A DNA stretch of 19,910 bases, from NCBI GenBank assembly GCA_910589155.1, contig CAJURY010000022.1, positions 1 through 19,910 of the forward strand, read 5' to 3'. The translations under genes and the position numbers were made by a program. Below, one piece after another: positions 7,319-13,897 of the stretch; position 1 is the first letter of the stretch, and each line of letters opens with the position of its first letter. The stretch comes from an uncultured Oscillospiraceae bacterium. Its GTDB lineage: Bacteria > Bacillota > Clostridia > Oscillospirales > Oscillospiraceae. Under the pieces are notes generated by a model. The model was not told the DNA's origin and ran no database searches. It saw nothing but the letters and a program-made list of their open reading frames with translations.

Positions 7319-7339
7319 AGCATACAAGGAGTTTTTACC

Positions 7340-7930
7340 ATGAATATCATTTTAGCGTCTCAGTCTCCCCGGCGGCGGGAGCTGCTTGGCAAAATGGGCC
7401 TGGAATTTTCTATACAGGCCGCGGATATTGACGAAACCATGGATCCTACCTGCCCCCCGGAACAAGAGGTCGCCAGAGTTAGCCGGGGGAAGGCCGCCGC
7501 GATTTTGGCAGACGAAAACGCCGTTATTGTTGCGGCGGACACCATCGTGGTATGTCAGGGAAAAATCCTCGGTAAGCCCCACAGCAAGGAAGAAGCCCGG
7601 CAGATGCTCCGGCAGCTCGCCGGCAAAACCCATCAGGTCATGACCGGCTGCGCTGTGCGCCACGGGGATGTCCTTCTTCATCATACGGAAATCACCGATG
7701 TGGAATTTAGACCCCTTGCCGGCGCGGAAATCGAAGCCTACCTGGAAACAGGCGAACCCATGGACAAGGCCGGCGCCTACGGCATCCAGGGTATGGGCGG
7801 CCTGTTTGTCCAGCGGCTGTCCGGAGATTATTATAACGTCATGGGATTGCCCGTTTGCGCCCTTGCCCAAATGCTGCGGCAGGTAGGCGTGAGGATTTTG
7901 GGCGTCGCCAATGAGGAGGAAACATTTTGA
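7340..7930 (+). CDS. maf: Maf family nucleotide pyrophosphatase
   Basis: A 196-residue Maf/YhdE-type nucleoside triphosphate pyrophosphatase, which removes non-canonical or modified nucleotides and is linked to septation arrest in Bacillus. Signature elements are visible: LASQSPRRRELL (residues 5-16), DIDET, the VSRGKA segment, VAADTIVV with the catalytic Asp near residue 72, GKPHSKEEA, and GAYGIQGMGG. Length matches the family. ATG 7340 follows AAGGAG with 8 nt spacing. The last 4 nt overlap the mreC start, so translation is coupled. Placement in front of mreCD is the standard Gram-positive arrangement, except that radC and mreB are not between. Confidence 0.93.
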   Translation: MNIILASQSPRRRELLGKMGLEFSIQAADIDETMDPTCPPEQEVARVSRGKAAAILADENAVIVAADTIVVCQGKILGKPHSKEEARQMLRQLAGKTHQVMTGCAVRHGDVLLHHTEITDVEFRPLAGAEIEAYLETGEPMDKAGAYGIQGMGGLFVQRLSGDYYNVMGLPVCALAQMLRQVGVRILGVANEEETF

Positions 7931-8760
7931 AGCGTTTTTTGCGAAAGGGCGCCAGAATCGCCTTGGCGCTGGCGGTGGTATTGGCCATTGTTCTTGCGCT
8001 TTCCGGGGCGCTGGGCAAAAGCTCCCCTGTTACCAACCGGATTGTGCAGACGGTGCTTGCGCCCTTCCGCTCCGGCGCGGCGGCGCTGACCCGGCAGGCG
8101 CAGCAGATTTACAGCTACCTGTTCCAGTACGAAGCCTTACAGGCGGAAAACGAGGAATTGAAAGCAAAAATCGCCTCCATGGAGGACGACGCCAGAACCG
8201 CCGACGCTTATCAGCGGGAAAATCAGCGGCTCCGGGAATTGCTGGAGCTGACGCGTGAGCACGAGGACTACGATCTGGTTTCCTCCTACATCATTACCTG
8301 GGATTCCAACAACTGGAAAAGCGCCTTTACCATAAACAAAGGCACAAACTCCGGCATCCAGGAGGGTATGGTGGCCATTACCGCCAGAGGCGAAGCCGTG
8401 GGGCTTGTCACAGCCGCCGGCGCGAACTGGGCAACCGTCACCACGGTTTTGGACTCCTCTTTGGAAATTTCCGCGCTGATTGCCTCCTCCGGCTATGCCG
8501 GTATGGTACAGGGCGCTTACGTTACTGGCTCTGAGGGGATGCTCCGCATGGACTATCTGCCCAGCGACGCGGTGATCCGCAACAACGATCAAGTCGTCAC
8601 CGCCGGTTCCACCGTATACCCAAGAGACTTGATTTTGGGCTATGTGGCAGACGCGGGTTTTGACGAAACGGGCGTTGCCAAATATGCCATTTTGACCCCA
8701 GCGGCGGATTTTCAAAATATGGAACAGGTTTTCATTTTGACAAATTATGTCAACGAATAG
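7927..8760 (+). CDS. mreC: rod shape-determining protein MreC
   Basis: A 277-residue MreC, the bitopic elongasome protein that links cytoplasmic MreB and MreD to the PBP2 transpeptidase outside the membrane. An N-terminal membrane helix (about residues 9-30) follows a basic start; a coiled coil rich in Glu/Leu (about 72-115, YEALQAENEELKAKI onward) precedes the beta-rich external domain with NKGTNSGIQEGMVAI and GLVTAAG. Length is typical. The start is TTG 7927 overlapping the maf stop, chosen because AGGAGG (7914-7919) lies 7 nt before it and the protein then begins KRFLRKGARI. Only one stop codon (TAG 8758-8760) separates it from mreD. Confidence 0.93.
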   Translation: MKRFLRKGARIALALAVVLAIVLALSGALGKSSPVTNRIVQTVLAPFRSGAAALTRQAQQIYSYLFQYEALQAENEELKAKIASMEDDARTADAYQRENQRLRELLELTREHEDYDLVSSYIITWDSNNWKSAFTINKGTNSGIQEGMVAITARGEAVGLVTAAGANWATVTTVLDSSLEISALIASSGYAGMVQGAYVTGSEGMLRMDYLPSDAVIRNNDQVVTAGSTVYPRDLILGYVADAGFDETGVAKYAILTPAADFQNMEQVFILTNYVNE

Positions 8761-8770
8761 GAGGCCGTCT

Positions 8771-9349
8771 TTGAAGCGATTTTTGCGTAACGATACCGGC
8801 GAAGGCACAACGCTGGCGGGCAAGCTATATCTCACCCCCCGGCAGCGCAGCGCAATTCTGAAATGGCTTTTGTACAGCCTGAGCTTTCTGCTGATTCTGG
8901 TTTTGCAGGACGTGATTTTCAGTCAGGTCAAGCTATTCGGCGGCACGCCCTGCGTAACGCCTATGTTTATTTTGCTGGTGGGGCTGCTGGAAGGCCCCAA
9001 CCGAGGGGGGATTTTCGCCCTGTGCGCCGGGAGCTTTTACGCCATGTCCGGGGTTTCCATGGGCAGCGCAAGCTTGCTGCTACTCACGGCGACGGTCGTA
9101 CTGCTGGGCGCAGTGCGCATGGCCTATCTGCGCCCCGGCTTTTGGCCTTTGATGGCCTGCTGCGTCCTGGGGCTTTTTATCCACGACGGCGGCGTATTTC
9201 TGCTGGGCGCATTTTTGAAATTAACAACGTTAAACCGCTGGGGCAGCTTTTTCGTCGGCTGGCTGCTTGCCTGCCTGTCGGCTCCGGCGTTTTACCCTCT
9301 GGTCAAGGTCATTGGCCGGATAGGAGCTGAGACATGGAAAGAAGAATAA
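8771..9349 (+). CDS. mreD: rod shape-determining protein MreD
   Basis: A 192-residue very hydrophobic protein with about five to six membrane helices (from LKWLLYSLSFLLILVLQDVIF through the C-terminal GWLLACLSAPAFYPLV), in the position and size range of MreD, the membrane partner of MreC. Sequence conservation in MreD is low, so context carries much of the call. TTG 8771 is preferred: AGGAGG (8759-8764) overlaps the mreC stop and lies 6 nt before it, and the N-terminus (KRFLRN) then mirrors that of mreC. An ATG at 8747 in the same frame lies upstream of that site and has no good one of its own. It overlaps mrdA by 16 nt. Confidence 0.85.
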   Translation: MKRFLRNDTGEGTTLAGKLYLTPRQRSAILKWLLYSLSFLLILVLQDVIFSQVKLFGGTPCVTPMFILLVGLLEGPNRGGIFALCAGSFYAMSGVSMGSASLLLLTATVVLLGAVRMAYLRPGFWPLMACCVLGLFIHDGGVFLLGAFLKLTTLNRWGSFFVGWLLACLSAPAFYPLVKVIGRIGAETWKEE

Positions 9350-11412
9350 AACTGCGCTGCATCATTGTAACGCTGCTGTTTGCCATGGCCGTGGGCTTTT
9401 TCAGCGTGCGGATGTACGGCATTCAGGTGCAAAACGAAAACGCCGGGCTGAATCAGGCCTCCACCTATACAACCATTTCCAGAGTCACCGCCGCCAGAGG
9501 CGAAATTCTGGATCGCAACGGCAACGTGCTGGTCACCAACCGCGCCAGCTATAATCTGGTATTCAACAACTACGTTTTCTCCAATTCCAGCGGCAAAAAC
9601 GAAGCGCTGCGGCGGCTGGTAAACCTCTGCGTCAGTCAGGGCATTGCATATACGGAGCATTTTCCCATTACTATGGAAAAGCCCTATGAATACACCACCG
9701 ACCAGCTTTCCGACACCTGGAGAAACCACTTCAAGCGGTTTTTAAACTACCGGGAATGGGATTCCGATATGTCCGCACCACAGCTTATGAAGCAGCTTCG
9801 CCAAGCCTACCGACTGCCCAACGACTGGACGGACGAGGAAGTGCGCCGGGTCATCGGACTGCGCTACGAGCTGGAGCTGCGCTCGGATATTACCAATCTT
9901 TCCAACTATGTGTTGATTCAGGACGTAGATTCCGACGCGCTTTCCGCCATTTTGGAGTTGAACACGCCGGGTCTCACCGTGGAATCCTCCACCGTCCGGG
10001 AATACGCCACCAAATACGCCGCGCACATTTTGGGCTTCACCGGCCTAATGGACGCGGAGCAATATGAATACTATAAGGAACTGGGCTACGCCATGGACGC
10101 TTCCGTGGGGCAAAGCGGCTTTGAAAAAGCCTTTGAAGAATCCCTCCATGGAACCGACGGCACCAAGGTCACCACGGTGGATTCCGCGGGCAATGTGGTA
10201 TCCGAATATTATAAGGTGCAGCCCCAGGCGGGCAGCAACGTGGAAGTGAGCATTGATCTGGACTTGCAGATTGCAGGAGAAGAAGCCTTGGAGCAGGTTA
10301 TTTTAAAGCTGCGGGAAAACGGCATTGGCTCCGACAAGGACGGTATGGACGCGGAAGGCGGCGCAGTTGTGGCAATCGAAGTGAAAACCGGTAAAATTCT
10401 CGCCTGCGCCAGCTATCCCACCTACGATCCCAATTCTTATTTTTCCGATTACAATCAGCTTTTGGAGACGGATTTCGACCCATTATACAACCGAGCCTTG
10501 CAGGCAACCTATGCCCCCGGCTCCGTGTATAAAATGGCGGTAGCCATCGCCGCCTGCAACGAGGGCGTCATTGACCGAAACACCATCATTGAGGATTTGG
10601 GTATTTACACCCGGTTTGAATCCCCCCAGCCTCGGTGTATGCTGTACACCACCTCCGGCGGAACCCAGACCCACGGCGAAATTAACGTTATGGAAGCCTT
10701 GGCCGTTTCCTGTAACTATTATTTTTACGAAGCCGGTCGGCGCACTGGTCTTAGCGCCATCGACAAGGTGGCAAAAGACCTGGGACTCGGGGAAAACACC
10801 GGCATTGAGCTGTACGAAGACACCGGCCGTCGGGCCAACAGGGAAACCAAAGCGGAAATTTATGCCAATACCCCGGATCAGGCGGGCTGGTACGATGCGG
10901 ACACTGTTTTGATGTCCATCGGCCAGTCGGAAAACCGGTTTACGCCTATGCAGCTTTGCACCTATACCGCCGCCCTTGCCAATCGGGGCGTTCGCTATCG
11001 CTCCACTTTCCTGAATCGCGTGATTTCCCACGACTATCAGCAGCTTTTAAAGGAAACCCAGCCGGAAGTGGTAAGCACCTGTCAGATCAGCGACGAGGCC
11101 TTTACCGCTTACAATCAGGGGATGCGCATGGCCGTGACCCAAGGTTCTGTGCGGGCATATATGGAAAATTACCCGGTAGCCGTCTGCGCCAAAACCGGCA
11201 CCGCCGAGCATGGCTCCGCCGGTTCGGACAACGCCTCTTTCGTTTGCTACGCCCCCCAGGACGACCCGGAAATCGCCATTGCGGTGTTTGTGGAAAAGGG
11301 CGCTCAGGGCGGTAACCTGTCCAACGTGGCTATGGCAATTTTGGACGCTTATTTTAACCAGACCACCGCAGGCAACGAAAAAATCACCGGAGAAAATACC
11401 GTTTTGCCCTAA
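9334..11412 (+). CDS. mrdA: penicillin-binding protein 2 (class B transpeptidase)
   Basis: A 692-residue class B PBP, the D,D-transpeptidase of the elongasome that cross-links lateral-wall peptidoglycan. A short basic start leads into one membrane helix (about residues 10-30). The pedestal region has ARGEILDRNGNVL (52-64). The transpeptidase domain carries S397-V-Y-K400 as the nucleophile motif, S459-C-N461 and K620-T-G622, all intact. Domain order and length fit PBP2. ATG 9334 overlaps mreD by 16 nt, and MreC/MreD context argues for the elongation enzyme over FtsI or SpoVD. It ends the operon; a hairpin with T5 about 100 nt downstream (11512-11540) may terminate the transcript. Confidence 0.92.
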   Translation: MERRIKLRCIIVTLLFAMAVGFFSVRMYGIQVQNENAGLNQASTYTTISRVTAARGEILDRNGNVLVTNRASYNLVFNNYVFSNSSGKNEALRRLVNLCVSQGIAYTEHFPITMEKPYEYTTDQLSDTWRNHFKRFLNYREWDSDMSAPQLMKQLRQAYRLPNDWTDEEVRRVIGLRYELELRSDITNLSNYVLIQDVDSDALSAILELNTPGLTVESSTVREYATKYAAHILGFTGLMDAEQYEYYKELGYAMDASVGQSGFEKAFEESLHGTDGTKVTTVDSAGNVVSEYYKVQPQAGSNVEVSIDLDLQIAGEEALEQVILKLRENGIGSDKDGMDAEGGAVVAIEVKTGKILACASYPTYDPNSYFSDYNQLLETDFDPLYNRALQATYAPGSVYKMAVAIAACNEGVIDRNTIIEDLGIYTRFESPQPRCMLYTTSGGTQTHGEINVMEALAVSCNYYFYEAGRRTGLSAIDKVAKDLGLGENTGIELYEDTGRRANRETKAEIYANTPDQAGWYDADTVLMSIGQSENRFTPMQLCTYTAALANRGVRYRSTFLNRVISHDYQQLLKETQPEVVSTCQISDEAFTAYNQGMRMAVTQGSVRAYMENYPVAVCAKTGTAEHGSAGSDNASFVCYAPQDDPEIAIAVFVEKGAQGGNLSNVAMAILDAYFNQTTAGNEKITGENTVLP

Positions 11413-11504
11413 GGTAGGCAAGCGCCCACCGGCATCGCGTTACGTACGCTCGTCGAACAGCCACCCCTTTGGGAGGCACTCGACAAGGACGGCCTGAAAT
11501 GCTT

Positions 11505-11540
11505 GCCGTAGGGGCGGATCTCTTGTGTCCGCCCGTTTTT
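11505..11540 (+). terminator. dispersed repeat copy 2, acting as possible terminator
   Basis: GCCGTAGGGGCGG starts the repeat. Arms GGGCGGA (11512-11518) and TCCGCCC (11528-11534) pair over 9 nt and are followed by GTTTTT, so this copy could end the maf-mrdA transcript. It is related to 7287-7318 and to the inverted copy at 11861-11890. Confidence 0.5.
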
Positions 11541-11628
11541 CCCAAAGCTCGGTGTTTGTGGGTAGCTTGTAAAATGGGCAGTTCCCGCTAGGTAGCACCC
11601 CAAAGCCATGGATATTTGCCATCAATTT

Positions 11629-11702
11629 GACATTGCGCGCCAGTCCGTAGACTGCCGCGGCTATCAAAACGGTTCTTATTTCTGTTCTGCTTTCAAAACG
11701 AT
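11629..11702 (+). repeat. dispersed intergenic repeat family 2, copy A
   Basis: About 70 nt starting GACATTGCG-C-GCCAGTCC-G-TAGACTG, followed by GTTCTTATTT and TTCTGCTTTC. The same order recurs at 19663-19736 with scattered changes. The inverted-repeat core is decayed here but perfect in the other copy. No coding sequence accounts for the similarity. Confidence 0.6.
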
Positions 11703-11717
11703 AAAAATTTTTCGTAG

Positions 11718-11747
11718 ATTGCCACGTCGGCTTTGCCTCCTGGCAAT
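11718..11747. repeat. ATTGCCA...TGGCAAT inverted repeat
   Basis: Seven-bp arms (11718-11724, 11741-11747) over 16 nt. The pattern resembles widespread bacterial intergenic repeats of the form GATTGCCACG...GCAATGAC, which I recall but cannot verify here. Confidence 0.45.
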
Positions 11748-11766
11748 GACTGGAAATTTTTTGACA

Positions 11767-11807
11767 TTTTAGCGGTGTGATTGCCACAGGCAATCACACC
11801 GCTAAAA
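11767..11807. repeat. perfect 19-bp-arm hairpin
   Basis: Arms 11767-11785 and 11789-11807 are perfectly complementary with a 3-nt loop (ACA). The ends are TTTT on the left and AAAA on the right, the reverse of a terminator on both strands. It lies between the two inverted copies of the GTAGGGGCGG repeat. Confidence 0.75.
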
Positions 11808-11860
11808 ATAACCCCGCCCTACAGCTCGTCACCTAACACCAAGCGTAATTTGGAGGAAGA

Positions 11861-11890
11861 TGGGCGGACATGCAGATTCCGCCCCTACGG
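11861..11890 (-). repeat. dispersed GTAGGGGCGG repeat, copy 3 (inverted)
   Basis: Read on the minus strand it gives CCGTAGGGGCGGA, 9 nt, TCCGCCC, matching copy 2 at 11505-11535 in reverse. The two copies bracket about 385 bp of repeat-rich DNA. Confidence 0.6.
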
Positions 11891-11946
11891 GAGTATTTTA
11901 GACCAATCCTTGAACCCCCATGGGCGTGTCGAGTCAGTAGCGGCAT

Positions 11947-11994
11947 AGGGAACGCGCTGCTCTGGCAAAAGATTGCCTTTTTCATGCGTTCCCT
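11947..11994 (+). promoter_or_regulatory. nested hairpin in the TSUP leader
   Basis: Outer arms AGGGAACGC (11947-11955) and GCGTTCCCT (11986-11994) are perfect. Inside, GGCAA/TTGCC (11964-11968, 11973-11977) with a 4-nt loop is followed by T5, as in a small intrinsic terminator. The two structures could exclude each other. It lies about 55-100 nt before the TSUP start. No clear promoter was found upstream. Confidence 0.4.
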
Positions 11995-12009
11995 TTCCTT
12001 GCAGAATAA

Positions 12010-12049
12010 AAAATGCCTCCCGGCGCAAACTAGACCAGGAGGCGATTTT
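12010..12049 (+). promoter_or_regulatory. hairpin masking the TSUP ribosome binding site
   Basis: AAAATGCCTCC (12010-12020) pairs with GGAGGC-ATTTT (12038-12049, one bulged G). The right arm contains the AGGAGG ribosome binding site of the TSUP gene and ends at the base before its ATG, so the fold would hide the site. Confidence 0.5.
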
Positions 12050-12409
12050 ATGAAGAAAAAGAAGTGGTTCGGCGCGGCAGTTTCCGGCGGCGTGGCCGGC
12101 GCGGTAAACGGCCTGTTTGGCGCAGGGGGCGGTATGGTACTAGTTCCTGCCCTGGAACGATTGACAACGCTAGAGGAGCGCCAGCTTTTTTCCACCTCGG
12201 TAGCCATCATCCTGCCCTTATGCCTGACCTCCCTGACAGTTTACGGGCTGCATGGGGATCTGCCTTGGGCAACCGCATGGCCTTATCTCATTGGCAGCGG
12301 CCTGGGCGGCGTCTGCGCCGGGCTTTGGGGAAAATACATCCCTACCAAGTGGCTCCATAAAATACTGGGCGTCCTCATTTTGTGGGGAGGGATTCGGCAA
12401 TTTTTCTAG
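12050..12409 (+). CDS. TSUP-family permease, N-terminal half
   Basis: A 119-residue membrane protein equal to half of a TauE/SafE-like (TSUP) permease; full-length members are about 250 residues and export or import sulfite, sulfonates or related anions. It has about four helices, with the repeat motif GLFGAGGGMVLVPAL near residues 23-37 that marks each TSUP half. ATG 12050 has AGGAGG 7 nt before it. The frame closes at TAG 12407-12409, exactly where the second half begins in the -1 frame. Half-size TSUP pairs occur in Clostridia as I recall, so this need not be a broken gene. The two proteins would form a heteromeric permease. Substrate unknown. Confidence 0.8.
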   Translation: MKKKKWFGAAVSGGVAGAVNGLFGAGGGMVLVPALERLTTLEERQLFSTSVAIILPLCLTSLTVYGLHGDLPWATAWPYLIGSGLGGVCAGLWGKYIPTKWLHKILGVLILWGGIRQFF

Positions 12410-12780
12410 AATCAATACCTGTATGTATCCTTGTGGGTACCGTTTTAGGCTTTCTGTCCGGCATGGGCATTGGCGGCGGAAGCTTGCTCATTTTGTGGCT
12501 CACCGGCGTGCTGGCAATGGAGCAGCGCGCAGCCCAGGGAATTAACCTACTGTTTTTCCTGCCCGCGGCCATCGCGGCTATTCTCTTTCACGGCAGACAG
12601 GGAAAGGTCAACTGGAAAGCGGCGCTGCCGGCCATAGCCGTGGGCGTAGCGGCCGCCGGACTTTGCGCTTGGCTTGCCACAAGTCTTGACGCTCATGGGC
12701 TTAAAAAATACTTCGGCGTACTTTTAATCCTCATCGGACTTCTGGAGATTTTTCGCAAGGAGCAGAGAAAAGCCTGCTAA
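12382..12780 (+). CDS. TSUP-family permease, C-terminal half
   Basis: Up to 132 residues forming the second TSUP half, with about four helices and the second repeat motif GFLSGMGIGGGSLL. It overlaps the first half in the -1 frame. The start is unclear: GTG 12382 has no ribosome binding site and lies before GGAGGG (12386-12391), while the codon at the right distance (8 nt) from that site is ATT 12400, a rare start like that of infC. A -1 shift at CAA-TTT-TTC-TAG would instead fuse both halves into about 245 residues, the normal TSUP size. The coordinates given use the GTG for lack of proof. The 3' end overlaps the convergent rmlA by 50 nt. Confidence 0.75.
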   Translation: MGRDSAIFLESIPVCILVGTVLGFLSGMGIGGGSLLILWLTGVLAMEQRAAQGINLLFFLPAAIAAILFHGRQGKVNWKAALPAIAVGVAAAGLCAWLATSLDAHGLKKYFGVLLILIGLLEIFRKEQRKAC

Positions 12781-13633
12781 ACGCCATCAAATGCCGTCCA
12801 TAGTAGGTGGTTTTCATAGCCTCGCCCAACGCGTATAGGGTTTCCGCTGTGATCCAACCCTCCTGATACGCCAGTTCCTCAATACAGCCGACCTGGGAGC
12901 CGGTGTGGGTCTGAATCTCTCGAATGGTCTGCGCCGCATCCAATAGAGAATCCGCCGTACCCGCATCCATCCACTGGGTCTGTCTGCTCAGCGGGATTAC
13001 CCGTAACTGCTTTCTCGCCAGATAGCCCAGATTTACATCGGTAATTTCCAGCTCTCCTCTGGCTGAGGGCTTCAGCCCGGCGGCAATCTCCATCACCTGG
13101 TTGTCATAAAAATAAACGCCGGGGACAATATAATTGGACTTCGGCTCCTGAGGCTTTTCCGCCAGACTGAGCACGTTCCAATTTTCGTCAAACTCCACCA
13201 CGCCGAAAGGACGGGGATCTTCCACATAATAACCGAACACTGTAGCGCCCTGATTGCTTTTTACAGCGCTTTTCATAACCTGGGCAAAATCCGGGGCGTA
13301 GAACAAATTGTCCCCCAGTACAAGGCACACATTGTCTGTCCCCACAAACTCCCGGCCAATGAGCAAAGCGTCTGCAATGCCTTTGGCAACAGGCTGAACA
13401 GCAAAGGAAATATGCATCCCCAAATGGCCGCCGTCTCCCAAAAGACTTTGAAAAGCGGAAACTTCTCCAGGGGGCACGATGACCAGTACCTCCCGAATGC
13501 CCGCCTGCATGAGCATGGACAAAGGATAATAAATCAGAGGTTTATCATAAATGGGCAAAAGAGGCTTGCATACCGGCTTGGTCATGGGGTACAATCTGGT
13601 GCCGCGCCCCGCCGCTAAAATGATTCCTTTCAT
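12731..13633 (-). CDS. rmlA: glucose-1-phosphate thymidylyltransferase
   Basis: A 300-residue RmlA/RfbA, which makes dTDP-glucose from dTTP and glucose 1-phosphate, the first step to dTDP-rhamnose and other dTDP-sugars for surface polysaccharides. The nucleotide-binding start is ILAAGRGTRLYPMTKPVCKPLLPIYDKP; GDNLFY, GVVEFDENWNVLSLAEKP, ELEITDVN and QWMDAGTADSLLDA follow. ATG 13633 has AAGGAG 6 nt before it; an in-frame ATG at 13648 is rejected for lack of that spacing. No rmlB, rmlC or rmlD is nearby. The last 17 residues after YYGRHLM look like an unrelated tail and lie over the convergent TSUP gene. The GT8 operon at 16 kb may share the surface-glycan theme, but no direct link is shown. Confidence 0.92.
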   Translation of the reverse strand: MKGIILAAGRGTRLYPMTKPVCKPLLPIYDKPLIYYPLSMLMQAGIREVLVIVPPGEVSAFQSLLGDGGHLGMHISFAVQPVAKGIADALLIGREFVGTDNVCLVLGDNLFYAPDFAQVMKSAVKSNQGATVFGYYVEDPRPFGVVEFDENWNVLSLAEKPQEPKSNYIVPGVYFYDNQVMEIAAGLKPSARGELEITDVNLGYLARKQLRVIPLSRQTQWMDAGTADSLLDAAQTIREIQTHTGSQVGCIEELAYQEGWITAETLYALGEAMKTTYYGRHLMAFSRLFSAPCEKSPEVR

Positions 13634-13659
13634 AGCAAACTCCTTCATAGTTTTGCTTT

Positions 13660-13688
13660 ATTTTACACAATATGTACGCATTTGTCAA
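13660..13688 (-). promoter_or_regulatory. promoter of rmlA
   Basis: On the minus strand TTGACA (13683-13688), 17-nt spacer, TAAAAT (13660-13665): 11 of 12 consensus positions, with the rmlA ATG 27 nt below the -10. Confidence 0.8.
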
Positions 13689-13731
13689 GGGATACAGTTT
13701 TCTTTTTGTAAGATTTATGCAAAAGCAAACA

Positions 13732-13777
13732 AGAAAAATCCCGCTGCCGGTTGACCAGACCGCAGCGGGATTTTTCT
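13732..13777 (-). terminator. rho-independent terminator of the EamA gene
   Basis: Perfect 16-bp arms (13732-13747, 13762-13777), with a further GGT/ACC pairing inside the loop. A-rich on one side and T-rich on the other, so it works on both strands. It lies about 120 nt past the EamA stop and just upstream of the rmlA promoter, insulating the two. Confidence 0.85.
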
Positions 13778-13799
13778 GAAAGATAAAAGAGAGGTGAAA

Positions 13800-13856
13800 A
13801 TGAAAAAGAAAATCGCTTATCTGTCTTTATTTTACCATACAAATATTAATAAGTAA
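13800..13856 (+). CDS. possible 18-residue peptide
   Basis: ATG 13800 follows GAGAGGTG at good spacing and encodes an 18-residue basic peptide (MKKKIAYLSLFYHTNINK) ending at TAA. No promoter is evident on this strand and the neighbours on both sides are leftward. The ribosome binding site is the only support; it may be chance. Confidence 0.2.
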   Translation: MKKKIAYLSLFYHTNINK

Positions 13857-13897
13857 GCCCAAAAATTTTAAGCAAGTATTAAATGCAAAATTATTTT

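Noticed and set aside
8747..8770. ATG 8747 as the mreD start
   Set aside because: It lies before the AGGAGG that overlaps the mreC stop and has no ribosome binding site of its own; TTG 8771 fits better.
11440..11793. 117-residue minus-strand frame sharing VYGLARNV with one at 19567-19860
   Set aside because: The shared peptide is explained by the dispersed repeat; there is no ribosome binding site and the frame runs through hairpins.
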